From Paenibacillus albus (lineage in GTDB: Bacteria > Bacillota > Bacilli > Paenibacillales > Paenibacillaceae), in contig NZ_CP034437.1 of assembly GCF_003952225.1 (NCBI RefSeq), forward strand, positions 3,470,001-3,534,000: DNA of 64,000 nt. The letters are read 5' to 3'. Below, piece after piece: positions 27,041 to 35,636 of this stretch. Within the stretch, counting starts at the first letter, position 1. Each line of letters opens with the position of its first letter. The notes under the pieces were generated by a model. It saw only the letters and a list, made by a program, of their open reading frames with translations. It ran no database searches and was not told where the DNA came from. The translations under genes were made by a program, and so were the position numbers.

Positions 27041-28756
27041 GTGCGCTCCAGCATTTTTACAAACATGGTTATTGCTTTGCTGCTGCTATTGACCCCGATT
27101 ATTATGCTGTACGCTTATTCGAACCGAACGAGCTCCCGTGTCCTGACAGAGGAGATCGTCAAGGCGAAGCGCACGCAGGTTGAAACTTTCGTCGGCCAGC
27201 TCGGCCAAATGTTCGCGCAATTCGATTCCTATCAGAAAATGCTCTATGAAAGCACGGAAGTCCGCAACCTGGCCTACCCCGATCTGCTCGGTGACGATCT
27301 CCTCCATTACCGGACGTTGAAGACGGTGTCCGAGGAAATCAATCGGCTGGCGGGGTCCGGCAGGTGGAAGGGGATTATTGCGGTCGTCTACCCGAAGACA
27401 GGGATGATCATTAAGAGCAATTCCAGCTTAAACGCGATGCCGCCTGCGCTGCCAGATAAGGATGCATTCTGGTCCTACCAGAAACGGGTGAATGGCGAGC
27501 CGTATTTCATTGAGACGATCTCGAGCCCTGCCAAAACCGCGAAGGCCGAGGAATCGGACCTGACAGTCATTGCGAAAGTGGATGAAGGCGAAATAAAGAG
27601 CGATCTGTCCGATATGAAGAACAAAGGGCTGGAGGATCCTTTTCTCTATAAGCCCGGGTTTACGCCGATCTACAACTACACGGCCAATAAAGCACTAATT
27701 GAGCAGATGCTGCCTGATCTGCTGCCGAGCGAACATAGTGACGAGAGCAGCTATAAGCCGCTTCTCATGCAGACCGAGAATGGCGCTTACCAGGTTCATA
27801 TGGAGGTCGTTCAGCCTTTGGGCTGGTATTTGGTCGATTATGTGCCGATTGACAAAATAATGGCGCCGATCAAACGAAATCAGACGACCTTCTACATTAT
27901 AAGCGGCATGATGCTGTTCATGGCGTGCATTCTAGGCTTTATTCTGTACCGGAGTATTCGAATTCCTTTCCGTAAGCTGATGCAGGGGATGAATTTCATT
28001 GAGAAGGGCATATATACAAGCCGCATGAAGGACCCGCCAAGAGGCGAATTCCGGTATTTATATCAACGATTCAACTCGATGGCGACGCGAATCGAGGAGC
28101 TGATCGAGGATGTGCTCAAGGAACAGATCCGGACGAAGGAAGCGAACGTCAAGCAGCTGCAATCACAGATTAACCCGCATTTCCTCTACAATACTCTAGC
28201 CTACATCAAGAGCATGGTGGAGCTTGGCGAGAGGGAAGCGGCGGTGTCGATGACGATGAATTTGAGCAAATATTACCGTTATACAACGAAGACTAGCCGC
28301 AGCTTAGCGACGCTCGGGGAAGAGCTGGAGCTTGTCGTCAACTATCTGGACATTCACCGGATGCTGACCGACGACTTTGAATATGAGATCGATATTGAAC
28401 CGGCAGTGCTGGAGATGGAGATCCCGAGGCTGACGCTGCAGCCGCTTGTCGAGAATGTGATCCTGCATGCGTTCCGCAAGCCTGTCCAGTATGGCATCGT
28501 CCGTATCCGAGGAAGCGTCGAAGCAGGCATCGCGAGAATCGTCGTCGAGGACAATGGACCTGGCATTCCGCCTGTGCAATTGGAACAGATGATGTCGAGG
28601 ATTCGCAATGCAGCGAGCGGGGAGATCGATTCCGGCTTGCAAAATGTACACCAGCGGCTGGTGCTGCTCTATGGCGGCGGCTCGGGACTTATGCTCCGCA
28701 TGTCCGAGTGGGGCGGATTAAGCGCAGAGATGAGCTGGTTTGTTCAAGATGAATGA
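27041..28756 (+). CDS. LytS/YesM-type sensor histidine kinase
   Basis: A 571-residue membrane kinase. The first helix is at residues 6-25, an extracytoplasmic sensor domain extends to about residue 280, the second helix is at 285-307 and a HAMP-like linker follows. The His_kinase block is QSQINPHFLYNTLAYIK, with phosphorylated His; the ATPase has VVEDNGPGIP. Start is GTG 27041, where GAGGAGG lies 6 bases upstream. The gene sits 2 bases after the solute-binding gene and 15 before the regulator gene. It probably receives sugar status through the binding protein. Confidence 0.88.
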   Translation: MRSSIFTNMVIALLLLLTPIIMLYAYSNRTSSRVLTEEIVKAKRTQVETFVGQLGQMFAQFDSYQKMLYESTEVRNLAYPDLLGDDLLHYRTLKTVSEEINRLAGSGRWKGIIAVVYPKTGMIIKSNSSLNAMPPALPDKDAFWSYQKRVNGEPYFIETISSPAKTAKAEESDLTVIAKVDEGEIKSDLSDMKNKGLEDPFLYKPGFTPIYNYTANKALIEQMLPDLLPSEHSDESSYKPLLMQTENGAYQVHMEVVQPLGWYLVDYVPIDKIMAPIKRNQTTFYIISGMMLFMACILGFILYRSIRIPFRKLMQGMNFIEKGIYTSRMKDPPRGEFRYLYQRFNSMATRIEELIEDVLKEQIRTKEANVKQLQSQINPHFLYNTLAYIKSMVELGEREAAVSMTMNLSKYYRYTTKTSRSLATLGEELELVVNYLDIHRMLTDDFEYEIDIEPAVLEMEIPRLTLQPLVENVILHAFRKPVQYGIVRIRGSVEAGIARIVVEDNGPGIPPVQLEQMMSRIRNAASGEIDSGLQNVHQRLVLLYGGGSGLMLRMSEWGGLSAEMSWFVQDE

Positions 28757-28771
28757 GGGAGCGTAAACCGC

Positions 28772-30388
28772 ATGTATGAAATATTGATCGTGGACGATCA
28801 TACGCACTTGGTGGACAGCTTGGCAAGCGGATTGCCTTGGGAGCAAATGGGCATCTCTGCCGTTCATAAAGCCTATTCCGGCGAGGAAGCGCTGGAGCTG
28901 CTGCAATATCATGATATCGACCTGATCGTGACCGACATACAGATGACGGGAATAAGCGGTCTCGAGCTCATCTCGGTCGTAAGGGAAAAGTGGGCTAAGA
29001 TTAGGTCCGTCATCTTAACGGGTCATGATGAATTCCAATATGCGCAGGAAGCGATTCGAACAGGTATTTGCGATTATCTTCTGAAGCCAGTGTCCAATGA
29101 GGAGCTGGAAAAGACGATCCGTGCGTTAATCGTGGAGCTGGAGCTTGAAGGGGAGCAGTTGGTCAATCAGCAGAAGCTGTCGTATCTGTTCCGGGAAAGT
29201 ATGCCGAAGCTGCGCGAGTCCTTGCTTCGGGAGCTGATCGCGGGTAAGCTGCCGCCGCACTCCGTGCTTCGTGACAAGCTGAATCTCTATGAGCTGTCCT
29301 TTCATGAACAGAATCCGATTCTCATGTTCTGCATGCGCATCGAAGAGGATTTTATCGGGACGGATCTATACAGCGTGTCGCTGCTTGAATATGCACTGAC
29401 GAATATTGCCGATGAGATTTTCTCCCCGCGATTCCATATTTGGAACTGCAAGGACGACCATGACTATCAGGTCTTTCTCGCTTGTCCTAAGCAGTTCTCC
29501 GAAGGCACGGGCAAGGATTGGATGGAGGAAGCGGAACGATTGGCCCGGCTTGTGCAACATCAGATCAAACGATTTCTGCGAATCAAAGTATCGCTCGTTA
29601 TGAGCAATTGGAGCTCGTTTCCGTCTGAGGTGCCAGCGGTTTATCATACGATGCTGGCGCTGTTCACGGACTATATTGGATTCCAGACGGAGAGCTTCTT
29701 CCACGATCTCCAGGAAAGAAGCTTCGAAGAAATACGCCCATTATCTGAGCTTTACGTAGCCCCTACCTTCATGCAATTGTTGGAGGTTGAACAGTGGAGC
29801 GCTGCTGAGGAGAAGATGAAGCGGGTGTTCGAGGAGTTGACGAGCAGGGAGAATCGTACGAAAGAGCATATGTTCGAGGTATACATTACGCTCATGCAAG
29901 CCTTCTCCTATTACGTGCATAAGAAGGGGAAACGGTTCTACGATATTTATGGTCGGGAAGCGGATAAAATGCTGAAGCTCGATGCGGGATGGAGTATGGA
30001 GCCTTTACGGGAATGGTCGATGCAGAGTCTGCAGCAGCTGAAGTCCTACAGCGGCAGCTTGTCCGACAACCTGCGGGGCGATATCATCAAGCGAATCATC
30101 CGCTTCGCTAACGAGCAGGTGAAGGATGTGACACTGCAATCCGCAGCGGATTATGTCCATCTGCATCCGGTGTATGTCTCTAACCTGTTCAAGGCAGAGA
30201 CAGGTGAGAACTTCTCGAACTACGTGCTTCGCGTTCGGATGGATGCCGCTTTGCAGCACCTGAAGCAGACGGATTTGAAGATTAGTCAGATTGCTCAGGA
30301 GGTCGGTTATCAGAAGCCGCAATATTTTATTAAGCTGTTCAAGAATCACTTCGGCATGACGCCGCAGGAATATAGGAGCGGGCTCTAG
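28772..30388 (+). CDS. YesN/AraC-type response regulator
   Basis: A 538-residue regulator. The receiver domain has IVDDH at the start, phosphoacceptor Asp55 in VTDIQM, LTGHDEF and DYLLKP. The middle part is a long helical domain typical of YesN proteins. The C-terminal AraC domain carries YVHLHPVYVSNLFKAETGENFSNYV and IAQEVGYQKPQYFIKLFKNHFGMTPQEYR. It would activate the transporter operon that follows. Target sites were not defined. Confidence 0.9.
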   Translation: MYEILIVDDHTHLVDSLASGLPWEQMGISAVHKAYSGEEALELLQYHDIDLIVTDIQMTGISGLELISVVREKWAKIRSVILTGHDEFQYAQEAIRTGICDYLLKPVSNEELEKTIRALIVELELEGEQLVNQQKLSYLFRESMPKLRESLLRELIAGKLPPHSVLRDKLNLYELSFHEQNPILMFCMRIEEDFIGTDLYSVSLLEYALTNIADEIFSPRFHIWNCKDDHDYQVFLACPKQFSEGTGKDWMEEAERLARLVQHQIKRFLRIKVSLVMSNWSSFPSEVPAVYHTMLALFTDYIGFQTESFFHDLQERSFEEIRPLSELYVAPTFMQLLEVEQWSAAEEKMKRVFEELTSRENRTKEHMFEVYITLMQAFSYYVHKKGKRFYDIYGREADKMLKLDAGWSMEPLREWSMQSLQQLKSYSGSLSDNLRGDIIKRIIRFANEQVKDVTLQSAADYVHLHPVYVSNLFKAETGENFSNYVLRVRMDAALQHLKQTDLKISQIAQEVGYQKPQYFIKLFKNHFGMTPQEYRSGL

Positions 30389-30423
30389 GTTTAGGGGGCC
30401 TGCTTTTTTATTTGGACAAATAG

Positions 30424-30452
30424 TTGCGCAAATTCAAGTAAAATCATATTAA
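30424..30452 (+). promoter_or_regulatory. Probable promoter with TTGCGCAA operator, upstream of sugar transporter operon
   Basis: TTGCGCAA at 30424-30431 overlaps a -35-like TTGCGC; TATTAA at 30447-30452 is 17 bases on and could be the -10. A second near-match, ATGCGCAA, is at 30553-30560, which could allow looping. No other plausible promoter was seen. The regulator gene upstream ends at 30388. Confidence 0.6.
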
Positions 30453-30552
30453 ATCTTGGGCTTAAATCTTAAAATCAGGGCATTTAACCGCGATTCTCCT
30501 TCGGGTATGATGAAATCACAAGGTTAACTTGTGCAGCAGAGCTTGAGAAAAT

Positions 30553-30560
30553 ATGCGCAA
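30553..30560 (+). promoter_or_regulatory. Second TTGCGCAA-like operator before the transporter lipoprotein
   Basis: ATGCGCAA, one mismatch from the palindrome, with the core TGCGCA intact. It is about 130 bases after the first site and 49 before the start codon. Confidence 0.5.
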
Positions 30561-30608
30561 ATTTTTCTTGGTGCTGCGATTTCATAACGAACTCAAGGGG
30601 GAAATACA

Positions 30609-31967
30609 ATGGCATTTCGTAATAAAGCTTGGATCTCCGCAATGAGCTTGGTGATTGTCTCCACAATGGCGCTGACCGGCTGTGGCAGCAACAACAACTC
30701 GTCAGACAGTACGAACAATGCTTCGAATTCATCAGGCGGCAATAATACAGCTTCGAACAACAAGTCAAGCAACACCTCTGATGCTCCTAAAGAAAATGTC
30801 ATCCTCACGTACACGATTTGGGACCAGCTGCAGCAGCCTGCAATGGAAGCGATAGGCAAAGAATTCACCGCTCAGAACCCGAACATTAAAGTGAAAGTCG
30901 AAGTAATTCCTTGGGGCGATTACTGGACGAAGATGTCTGCAGCCGCACCGGCTGGTACGCTGCCAGATGTGTTCTGGATGCATAGCGGACAATTCGTGAA
31001 ATATGCTTCGGGCAAATTCCTGGAGCCGATTACGGACAGAGTGACGAATGGCGAGCTTGATCTGAATAACTACGCATCGAACCTCGGCTCGATCTATACG
31101 CTGGACGGGCAAAACTATGCGGTCCCGAAGGATTTTGACACGATCGGTCTTGCTTATAATAAAGATCTGTTCGATCAAGCGGGCATCCCTTATCCGGATG
31201 ACACATGGGATTATGCAAAACTAGCTGATACAGCGAAGAAGCTGAGTCAGCCAGATAAAGGCATCTATGGCTTCGCAGCGAAAATGGATACGCAAACCGG
31301 CTATTGGAACGATATGCTGGCGAACGGCGGCTCGATTCTGACTGCGGACGGTACGAAGTCCGGCTATGATGATCCGGCATCGATCGAAGCGCTGAAAGCC
31401 CGTTATCAGATGATTGTCGATAAAGCATCGCCGACGCATCAGCAAATGACGGATACGGATTCGACGGAAATGTTCAAGTCCGGCAAAGTGGCGATGGTGT
31501 TCGAAGGCGACTGGAGAACGACAGACATCGACAGCAGCGATATCGTGAAGGGCAAATGGAATTGGGCGAAGCTGCCTAAAGGCAAAGTGAAGCGCGGCAA
31601 CATCATCAACGGTCTTGGCAACGTGATGTCGGCTTCGGGCAAGCATAAAGCAGAAGCATGGGAGTTCCTGAAGTTCCTCGGCTCGAAGCGCGCAGCGGAA
31701 ATTACCGCAGAAATGGGCGCAGCGATTCCAGCCTTCAAAGATACGCAAGCAGCTTGGGTGAAATCGAAGCCGGAGCTGAATCTGCAAGTATTCATTGATC
31801 AAACGGCTGACGCGATCCCGTATCCTGCAGGCTCGAAAGCATATCCGGTTTGGTTCCCGAAAGAAGCGGAAATTATGGCACAGGCTTGGGGCGGCCAAAT
31901 CTCCATTGAAGACGGAGCAAAGCAAGTCGCTGAGATGATGAATCAAGCGATTGCCGACAACAAATAA
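30609..31967 (+). CDS. Sugar ABC transporter substrate-binding lipoprotein
   Basis: A 452-residue family 1 solute-binding protein. The signal peptide ends in the lipobox LTGC with Cys25, followed by a Ser/Asn-rich linker. The fold has LTYTIWDQLQQPAMEAIGKEF, PDVFWMHSGQFVKYA and NYAVPKDFDTIGLAYNKDLF, like MalE/UgpB proteins. It delivers a sugar to the two permeases behind it. AAGGGGGAA precedes ATG 30609. A hairpin after the stop probably protects this mRNA part. Confidence 0.92.
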   Translation: MAFRNKAWISAMSLVIVSTMALTGCGSNNNSSDSTNNASNSSGGNNTASNNKSSNTSDAPKENVILTYTIWDQLQQPAMEAIGKEFTAQNPNIKVKVEVIPWGDYWTKMSAAAPAGTLPDVFWMHSGQFVKYASGKFLEPITDRVTNGELDLNNYASNLGSIYTLDGQNYAVPKDFDTIGLAYNKDLFDQAGIPYPDDTWDYAKLADTAKKLSQPDKGIYGFAAKMDTQTGYWNDMLANGGSILTADGTKSGYDDPASIEALKARYQMIVDKASPTHQQMTDTDSTEMFKSGKVAMVFEGDWRTTDIDSSDIVKGKWNWAKLPKGKVKRGNIINGLGNVMSASGKHKAEAWEFLKFLGSKRAAEITAEMGAAIPAFKDTQAAWVKSKPELNLQVFIDQTADAIPYPAGSKAYPVWFPKEAEIMAQAWGGQISIEDGAKQVAEMMNQAIADNK

Positions 31968-31991
31968 GCAAGTAAGCGTTGATAGAAAGAA

Positions 31992-32028
31992 GCCTGAGGC
32001 ATTCCGTTTGTAGCGGGATGCCTCAGGC
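31992..32028 (+). other. Strong intercistronic hairpin without T tract
   Basis: GCCTGAGGCAT and ATGCCTCAGGC form a near-perfect stem of 11 or more pairs. No T run follows, so it is not a standard terminator. It lies between the lipoprotein and the permease genes, where such hairpins often raise the ratio of binding protein to permease by stabilising the upstream mRNA. Confidence 0.7.
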
Positions 32029-32049
32029 AAATGATAGGGAGGGTAGGCC

Positions 32050-32919
32050 ATGAATTCGAGAAGCAGGTATGTATGGGCATATGCCATGATCGCACCTACC
32101 TTGATCGGCACGGTCTTATTCTGGAGCTGGCCGGCTATCTACTCGATATATCTTAGTTTTTTGAAATCCGAAAACTTCGGGATGATTAATCATTGGATCG
32201 GGCTTGCGAATTACGAGAAGCTGTTCAAGGATAAGGAGTTTTGGAAAAACTTACGGAACACGCTCTACTACACGGTGCTGTTCGTACCGGTAACGCTTGT
32301 GTTCTCGACGCTCTTTGCGGTTCTGCTCAATGCGAAGATCAAAGGGCAGTCCGTGTATCGCGTCATCTTCTTCCTGCCTCAAGTGACAATGCCTGCGGCT
32401 GCGGCTATGGTGTGGATCGTGCTGTTCGCGCATGATTATGGGCTGATCAACTTCGTGCTTGGCACGGATGTCGCCTGGATCTCCGATAAGCATTTTGCAA
32501 TGATCGCTCTTGTTATCGTTGGGGTGTGGGGGGCAATTGGTTTCAATATGCTGCTCATCCTGGCTGGCTTGCAAGGCATACCAAGATCGCTGTACGAAGC
32601 TGGAGAAATCGACGGTGCGGTTGGGCTTCGCAAGTTTCGTTACATTACACTTCCGTTGTTAACGCCGACGCTGTTCTTCACAACTGTCGTGCTGATGATC
32701 GGCGCCACGCAAATCTTTGATTCCATCTACTTATTAATCGGCAAGACGAATGTTGCGCTGCCTGCCGTACGCTCGCTCGTGTATGCGTATTATCAGAATT
32801 CCTTCGTTTATTATGATCAGAATTATGGCGCGGCGATTGTAGATATTTTGCTCATCATTAACTTGATTCTAACAGGGGTTCAGTTTGCATTTCAGAAGAA
32901 ATGGGTCGTCTACGACTGA
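32050..32919 (+). CDS. Sugar ABC transporter permease (MalF-like)
   Basis: A 289-residue membrane protein with six helices. The EAA loop that docks the ATPase is SLYEAGEIDGAVGLRKFRYITLP at about residues 178-200. It begins with AMIAPTLIGTVLFWSWPAIYSI, usual for MalF-type subunits of family 1 sugar importers. It pairs with the next gene. No ATPase gene is nearby. Confidence 0.92.
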   Translation: MNSRSRYVWAYAMIAPTLIGTVLFWSWPAIYSIYLSFLKSENFGMINHWIGLANYEKLFKDKEFWKNLRNTLYYTVLFVPVTLVFSTLFAVLLNAKIKGQSVYRVIFFLPQVTMPAAAAMVWIVLFAHDYGLINFVLGTDVAWISDKHFAMIALVIVGVWGAIGFNMLLILAGLQGIPRSLYEAGEIDGAVGLRKFRYITLPLLTPTLFFTTVVLMIGATQIFDSIYLLIGKTNVALPAVRSLVYAYYQNSFVYYDQNYGAAIVDILLIINLILTGVQFAFQKKWVVYD

Positions 32920-32933
32920 GGAGGGGATAAGGA

Positions 32934-33818
32934 ATGACAAGCTCAAGCTCAACCATAAGCCCAAGCACGCGCATAAACGCAAACGCAAGCAAACAAAGCC
33001 ATTCGCGCAGCTCGAATTGGATCATTCACGTGGTGCTCATTGCGGCTTCCATTATCATGATTATCCCCTTCGGTTGGATGATCCTGACTTCGTTCAAGAC
33101 CGTGACCGAAGCGACGCAAATTCCGGTCGTCATCTTCCCGGCACATCCCGATTGGAGCAGCTACGCGAAGGCATTCGAGAAATCGGATTTCACGCACTAT
33201 TATTTGAACACTGCGTTTGCAGCGCTGATGAAGACGTTGTTTCCAGTCATCTTTAGCTCGATGGCCGCTTATGCTTTCGCTAGAATTCGGTTTCCCGGAA
33301 GGACGCTGCTATTCTTTATCATCATCTCGGTCATGATGGTGCCTAACCCGGTCTTCTACACGCCTCAATATTTGCTCATGAGCAAATGGGGCTTAGTTAA
33401 TACGGTGACTGCGCTGTGGATCTGTTCATTAGTCAGTCCGTTTGCTACATTCATGCTCAGGCAATTCTTTCTTGGCATTTCCAAAGAGCTGGAGGAAGCT
33501 GCGATTCTGGATGGCTGCAATCCGTTCCAGACGTTCCGATATATTATGCTGCCTTTAGTTAAATCGGCGCTCGTAGCCATCGTCATTATCCAATTACTAT
33601 GGTCGTGGAATGAGCTGCAATGGCCGCTCATTATCAATAGCTCGCCTGACAAGCTGACATTATCCTCTGGGCTTGCAACGTTGGTTTCCATGTTCGGAAC
33701 GAACTATCCCGTGTTGATGGCTGGTGCGATCATGGCAGTCATTCCGATGATTCTGTTGTTCTTTATTTTCCAGAAGCGATTTATTGAAGGCGTTGCATTT
33801 AGCGCGCATAAAGGATAA
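32934..33818 (+). CDS. Carbohydrate ABC transporter permease (MalG-like)
   Basis: A 294-residue six-helix permease. The EAA loop is ELEEAAILDGCNPFQTFRYIMLP near residue 185. MIIPFGWMILTSFKTVTEA and the C-terminal FQKRFIEGVAFSAHKG are marks of MalG-type subunits. The first 25 residues are unusually rich in Ser and Asn. It lies 14 bases after the other permease gene. A terminator follows. Confidence 0.92.
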   Translation: MTSSSSTISPSTRINANASKQSHSRSSNWIIHVVLIAASIIMIIPFGWMILTSFKTVTEATQIPVVIFPAHPDWSSYAKAFEKSDFTHYYLNTAFAALMKTLFPVIFSSMAAYAFARIRFPGRTLLFFIIISVMMVPNPVFYTPQYLLMSKWGLVNTVTALWICSLVSPFATFMLRQFFLGISKELEEAAILDGCNPFQTFRYIMLPLVKSALVAIVIIQLLWSWNELQWPLIINSSPDKLTLSSGLATLVSMFGTNYPVLMAGAIMAVIPMILLFFIFQKRFIEGVAFSAHKG

Positions 33819-33852
33819 TCACCTCCGTTCGGGGGATAGGTATCGCTCATTA

Positions 33853-33890
33853 CCTTGATGACCAACTCACTTGGTCTTCAAGGTTTTTCT
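33853..33890 (+). terminator. Rho-independent terminator after the sugar permeases
   Basis: CCTTGATGACCAA and TTGGTCTTCAAGG make a stem of about 13 pairs with one mismatch, loop CTCAC, followed by TTTTT. Confidence 0.8.
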
Positions 33891-34013
33891 ATGTTTTCTA
33901 ATAGTTTTAGACTATGAGTAAGGATGCTGTGCACCAGAAGCTATTGCGGACTTGTTCGGCGGCATAGTATGTTTAGCTTACAGCACCATATGAGCGCTTG
34001 GAGGAGGCTAAGC

Positions 34014-35636
34014 ATGTGGAACGTCATGATCGTTGAAGACGAGATGCTCGTCCGTTTAGGCTTCAAAAATTCCGTGCAGTGGGAGCATTATGGGATGGCG
34101 GTATGCGCAGATGCGGCCAATGGCAGGGAAGCTTGGGACTATTATAGCCGCGAAGTAAAGCCGGATGTCATCATTACCGATCTGCGCATGCCGATTATGG
34201 GTGGAATTGAACTGATTAAGAAAATTCGCGAGCAGGATGCCCAGACGCGAATTGTTATTCTCTCCTGTATGGAGGACTTCGATCTGATCCGCCAGGCGAT
34301 GCAGCTTGGCATCTCGAATTATATTTTGAAATTAACGATGACGGAAGAAGAGATCCACAATGTGCTGATGCGGGTACGAGAGGAGCTGGGCACCCAGCAA
34401 ACCATCGGAACCTCAAAAGGCATCATTTACAACCCCGACTCCCTGAAAGAGAATATCATCAAAAACTTCGTATTCTACCACCTCTACTCCAAAGAAGAAT
34501 TTGCCCGCCATATTGATCAGTTAAAGCTAAGACTTCATCCTGAGCGGCTCGTCGTCTGTATGATGGAGATCAACCATTTCGAGCAAGTCCAGACGAAATT
34601 TAATGATGAAAAGGGCGAGCTCATTCGCGTCACGTTCTTGAATGTTCTAAGCGAGCTGCTGTCGCATTCGGGACGCGGTGAGGTCGTATCGGATGAAGAT
34701 AAGCGGTATTTGTTCCTGTTCAGCTTCCGTGATATCGCGAGTGAGTACCAAATTCGTGAAGAACTGACTGCGACCATGACGCAGATCCAGAAGGTGCTGA
34801 AGCGCTTCTTCAATATTTCGGCGACTTTCGGTGTCAGCAGCATGAAGAGCGGGTATGCTTCCCTCCATGCGTTGTATCTTGAGAGCGAGAAGGCGGTCCG
34901 GCAGAAGTTTTACTACGGATCGGAGCGTATACTCTATCTGCGTGAAACCGAGCTTGAAACGGGCGATAGCGTGGTGAGGACGAGGCTGCAGCAGTTCCAT
35001 GAAAAATGGTCCATGATCGAGGAAGGCGCACAGCGAGATGTGGAAGCGATTGTACAAACATTTCTTGCAACCGGCAGGCTGCGGAATGAGCAGGACATCC
35101 GTAATCTATTCGTACGGCTTCTGCACATCCCTTCGGTAACAGCAGCGCTGAACGAGACGGAATTCATGCTGCTGATCTCGTCCTACGGCGAGGAGATGCA
35201 GCGAGCTGAGACGCTTGAAGAATGCGCAGGTATTTACAGCCGGTTTCTGGCGGAGGTGCTAACGACGGGAGGAACGAAGAAGCAGCTGAATAAAGATATT
35301 GCGAAGACGGTCCAGTATGTGCAGGATCGGTTCAACGAAGAGATCTCCTTGCAGCAGATTGCCGAATATCTCGAGCTCTCGCCGAACTATCTAAGCGTCC
35401 TCTTCAAGAAAGAGCTGCAGCTGAACTTCACCGAGTATTTGAACCGGATACGTCTGGAGAAAGCGAAGGAGCTGCTTCTTGGAACCAATCTGAAGTCATA
35501 CGAGATTGCGCAGATGGTCGGATTCACGGACGACAGCTACTTCAGCCGCGCATTCAAGAAGCATACCGGTGTCAGGCCGAACGGCTTTCGCCGGCTGTGG
35601 GTCAATGACTGGACGGGAGTGGCTGAGGACCGATGA
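34014..35636 (+). CDS. YesN/AraC-type response regulator
   Basis: A 540-residue regulator. The receiver has MIVEDE and the phosphoacceptor Asp56 in ITDLRMP. The end of the receiver is NYILKLTMTEEE, without the usual Lys-Pro. The C-terminal AraC domain has YLELSPNYLSVLFKKELQLNFTEYL and IAQMVGFTDDSYFSRAFKKHTGVRPNGFR. ATG 34014 is supported by GGAGGAGGC. Its stop overlaps the kinase start by four bases (ATGA). It likely controls the two solute-binding genes and permeases that follow. Confidence 0.9.
   Translation: MWNVMIVEDEMLVRLGFKNSVQWEHYGMAVCADAANGREAWDYYSREVKPDVIITDLRMPIMGGIELIKKIREQDAQTRIVILSCMEDFDLIRQAMQLGISNYILKLTMTEEEIHNVLMRVREELGTQQTIGTSKGIIYNPDSLKENIIKNFVFYHLYSKEEFARHIDQLKLRLHPERLVVCMMEINHFEQVQTKFNDEKGELIRVTFLNVLSELLSHSGRGEVVSDEDKRYLFLFSFRDIASEYQIREELTATMTQIQKVLKRFFNISATFGVSSMKSGYASLHALYLESEKAVRQKFYYGSERILYLRETELETGDSVVRTRLQQFHEKWSMIEEGAQRDVEAIVQTFLATGRLRNEQDIRNLFVRLLHIPSVTAALNETEFMLLISSYGEEMQRAETLEECAGIYSRFLAEVLTTGGTKKQLNKDIAKTVQYVQDRFNEEISLQQIAEYLELSPNYLSVLFKKELQLNFTEYLNRIRLEKAKELLLGTNLKSYEIAQMVGFTDDSYFSRAFKKHTGVRPNGFRRLWVNDWTGVAEDR

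Noticed and set aside
31968-31990. AGTAAGCGTTGATA considered as a catabolite-repression (cre) site
   Set aside because: The flanking bases do not fit the TG...CA palindrome of cre, and it lies after a gene, not in a promoter.
31221-32111. 296-codon minus-strand frame over the sugar lipoprotein gene
   Set aside because: It is antisense to a clear lipoprotein and permease start, rich in His/Arg/Phe as typical of a shadow of a G+C-rich gene, and has no ribosome site.
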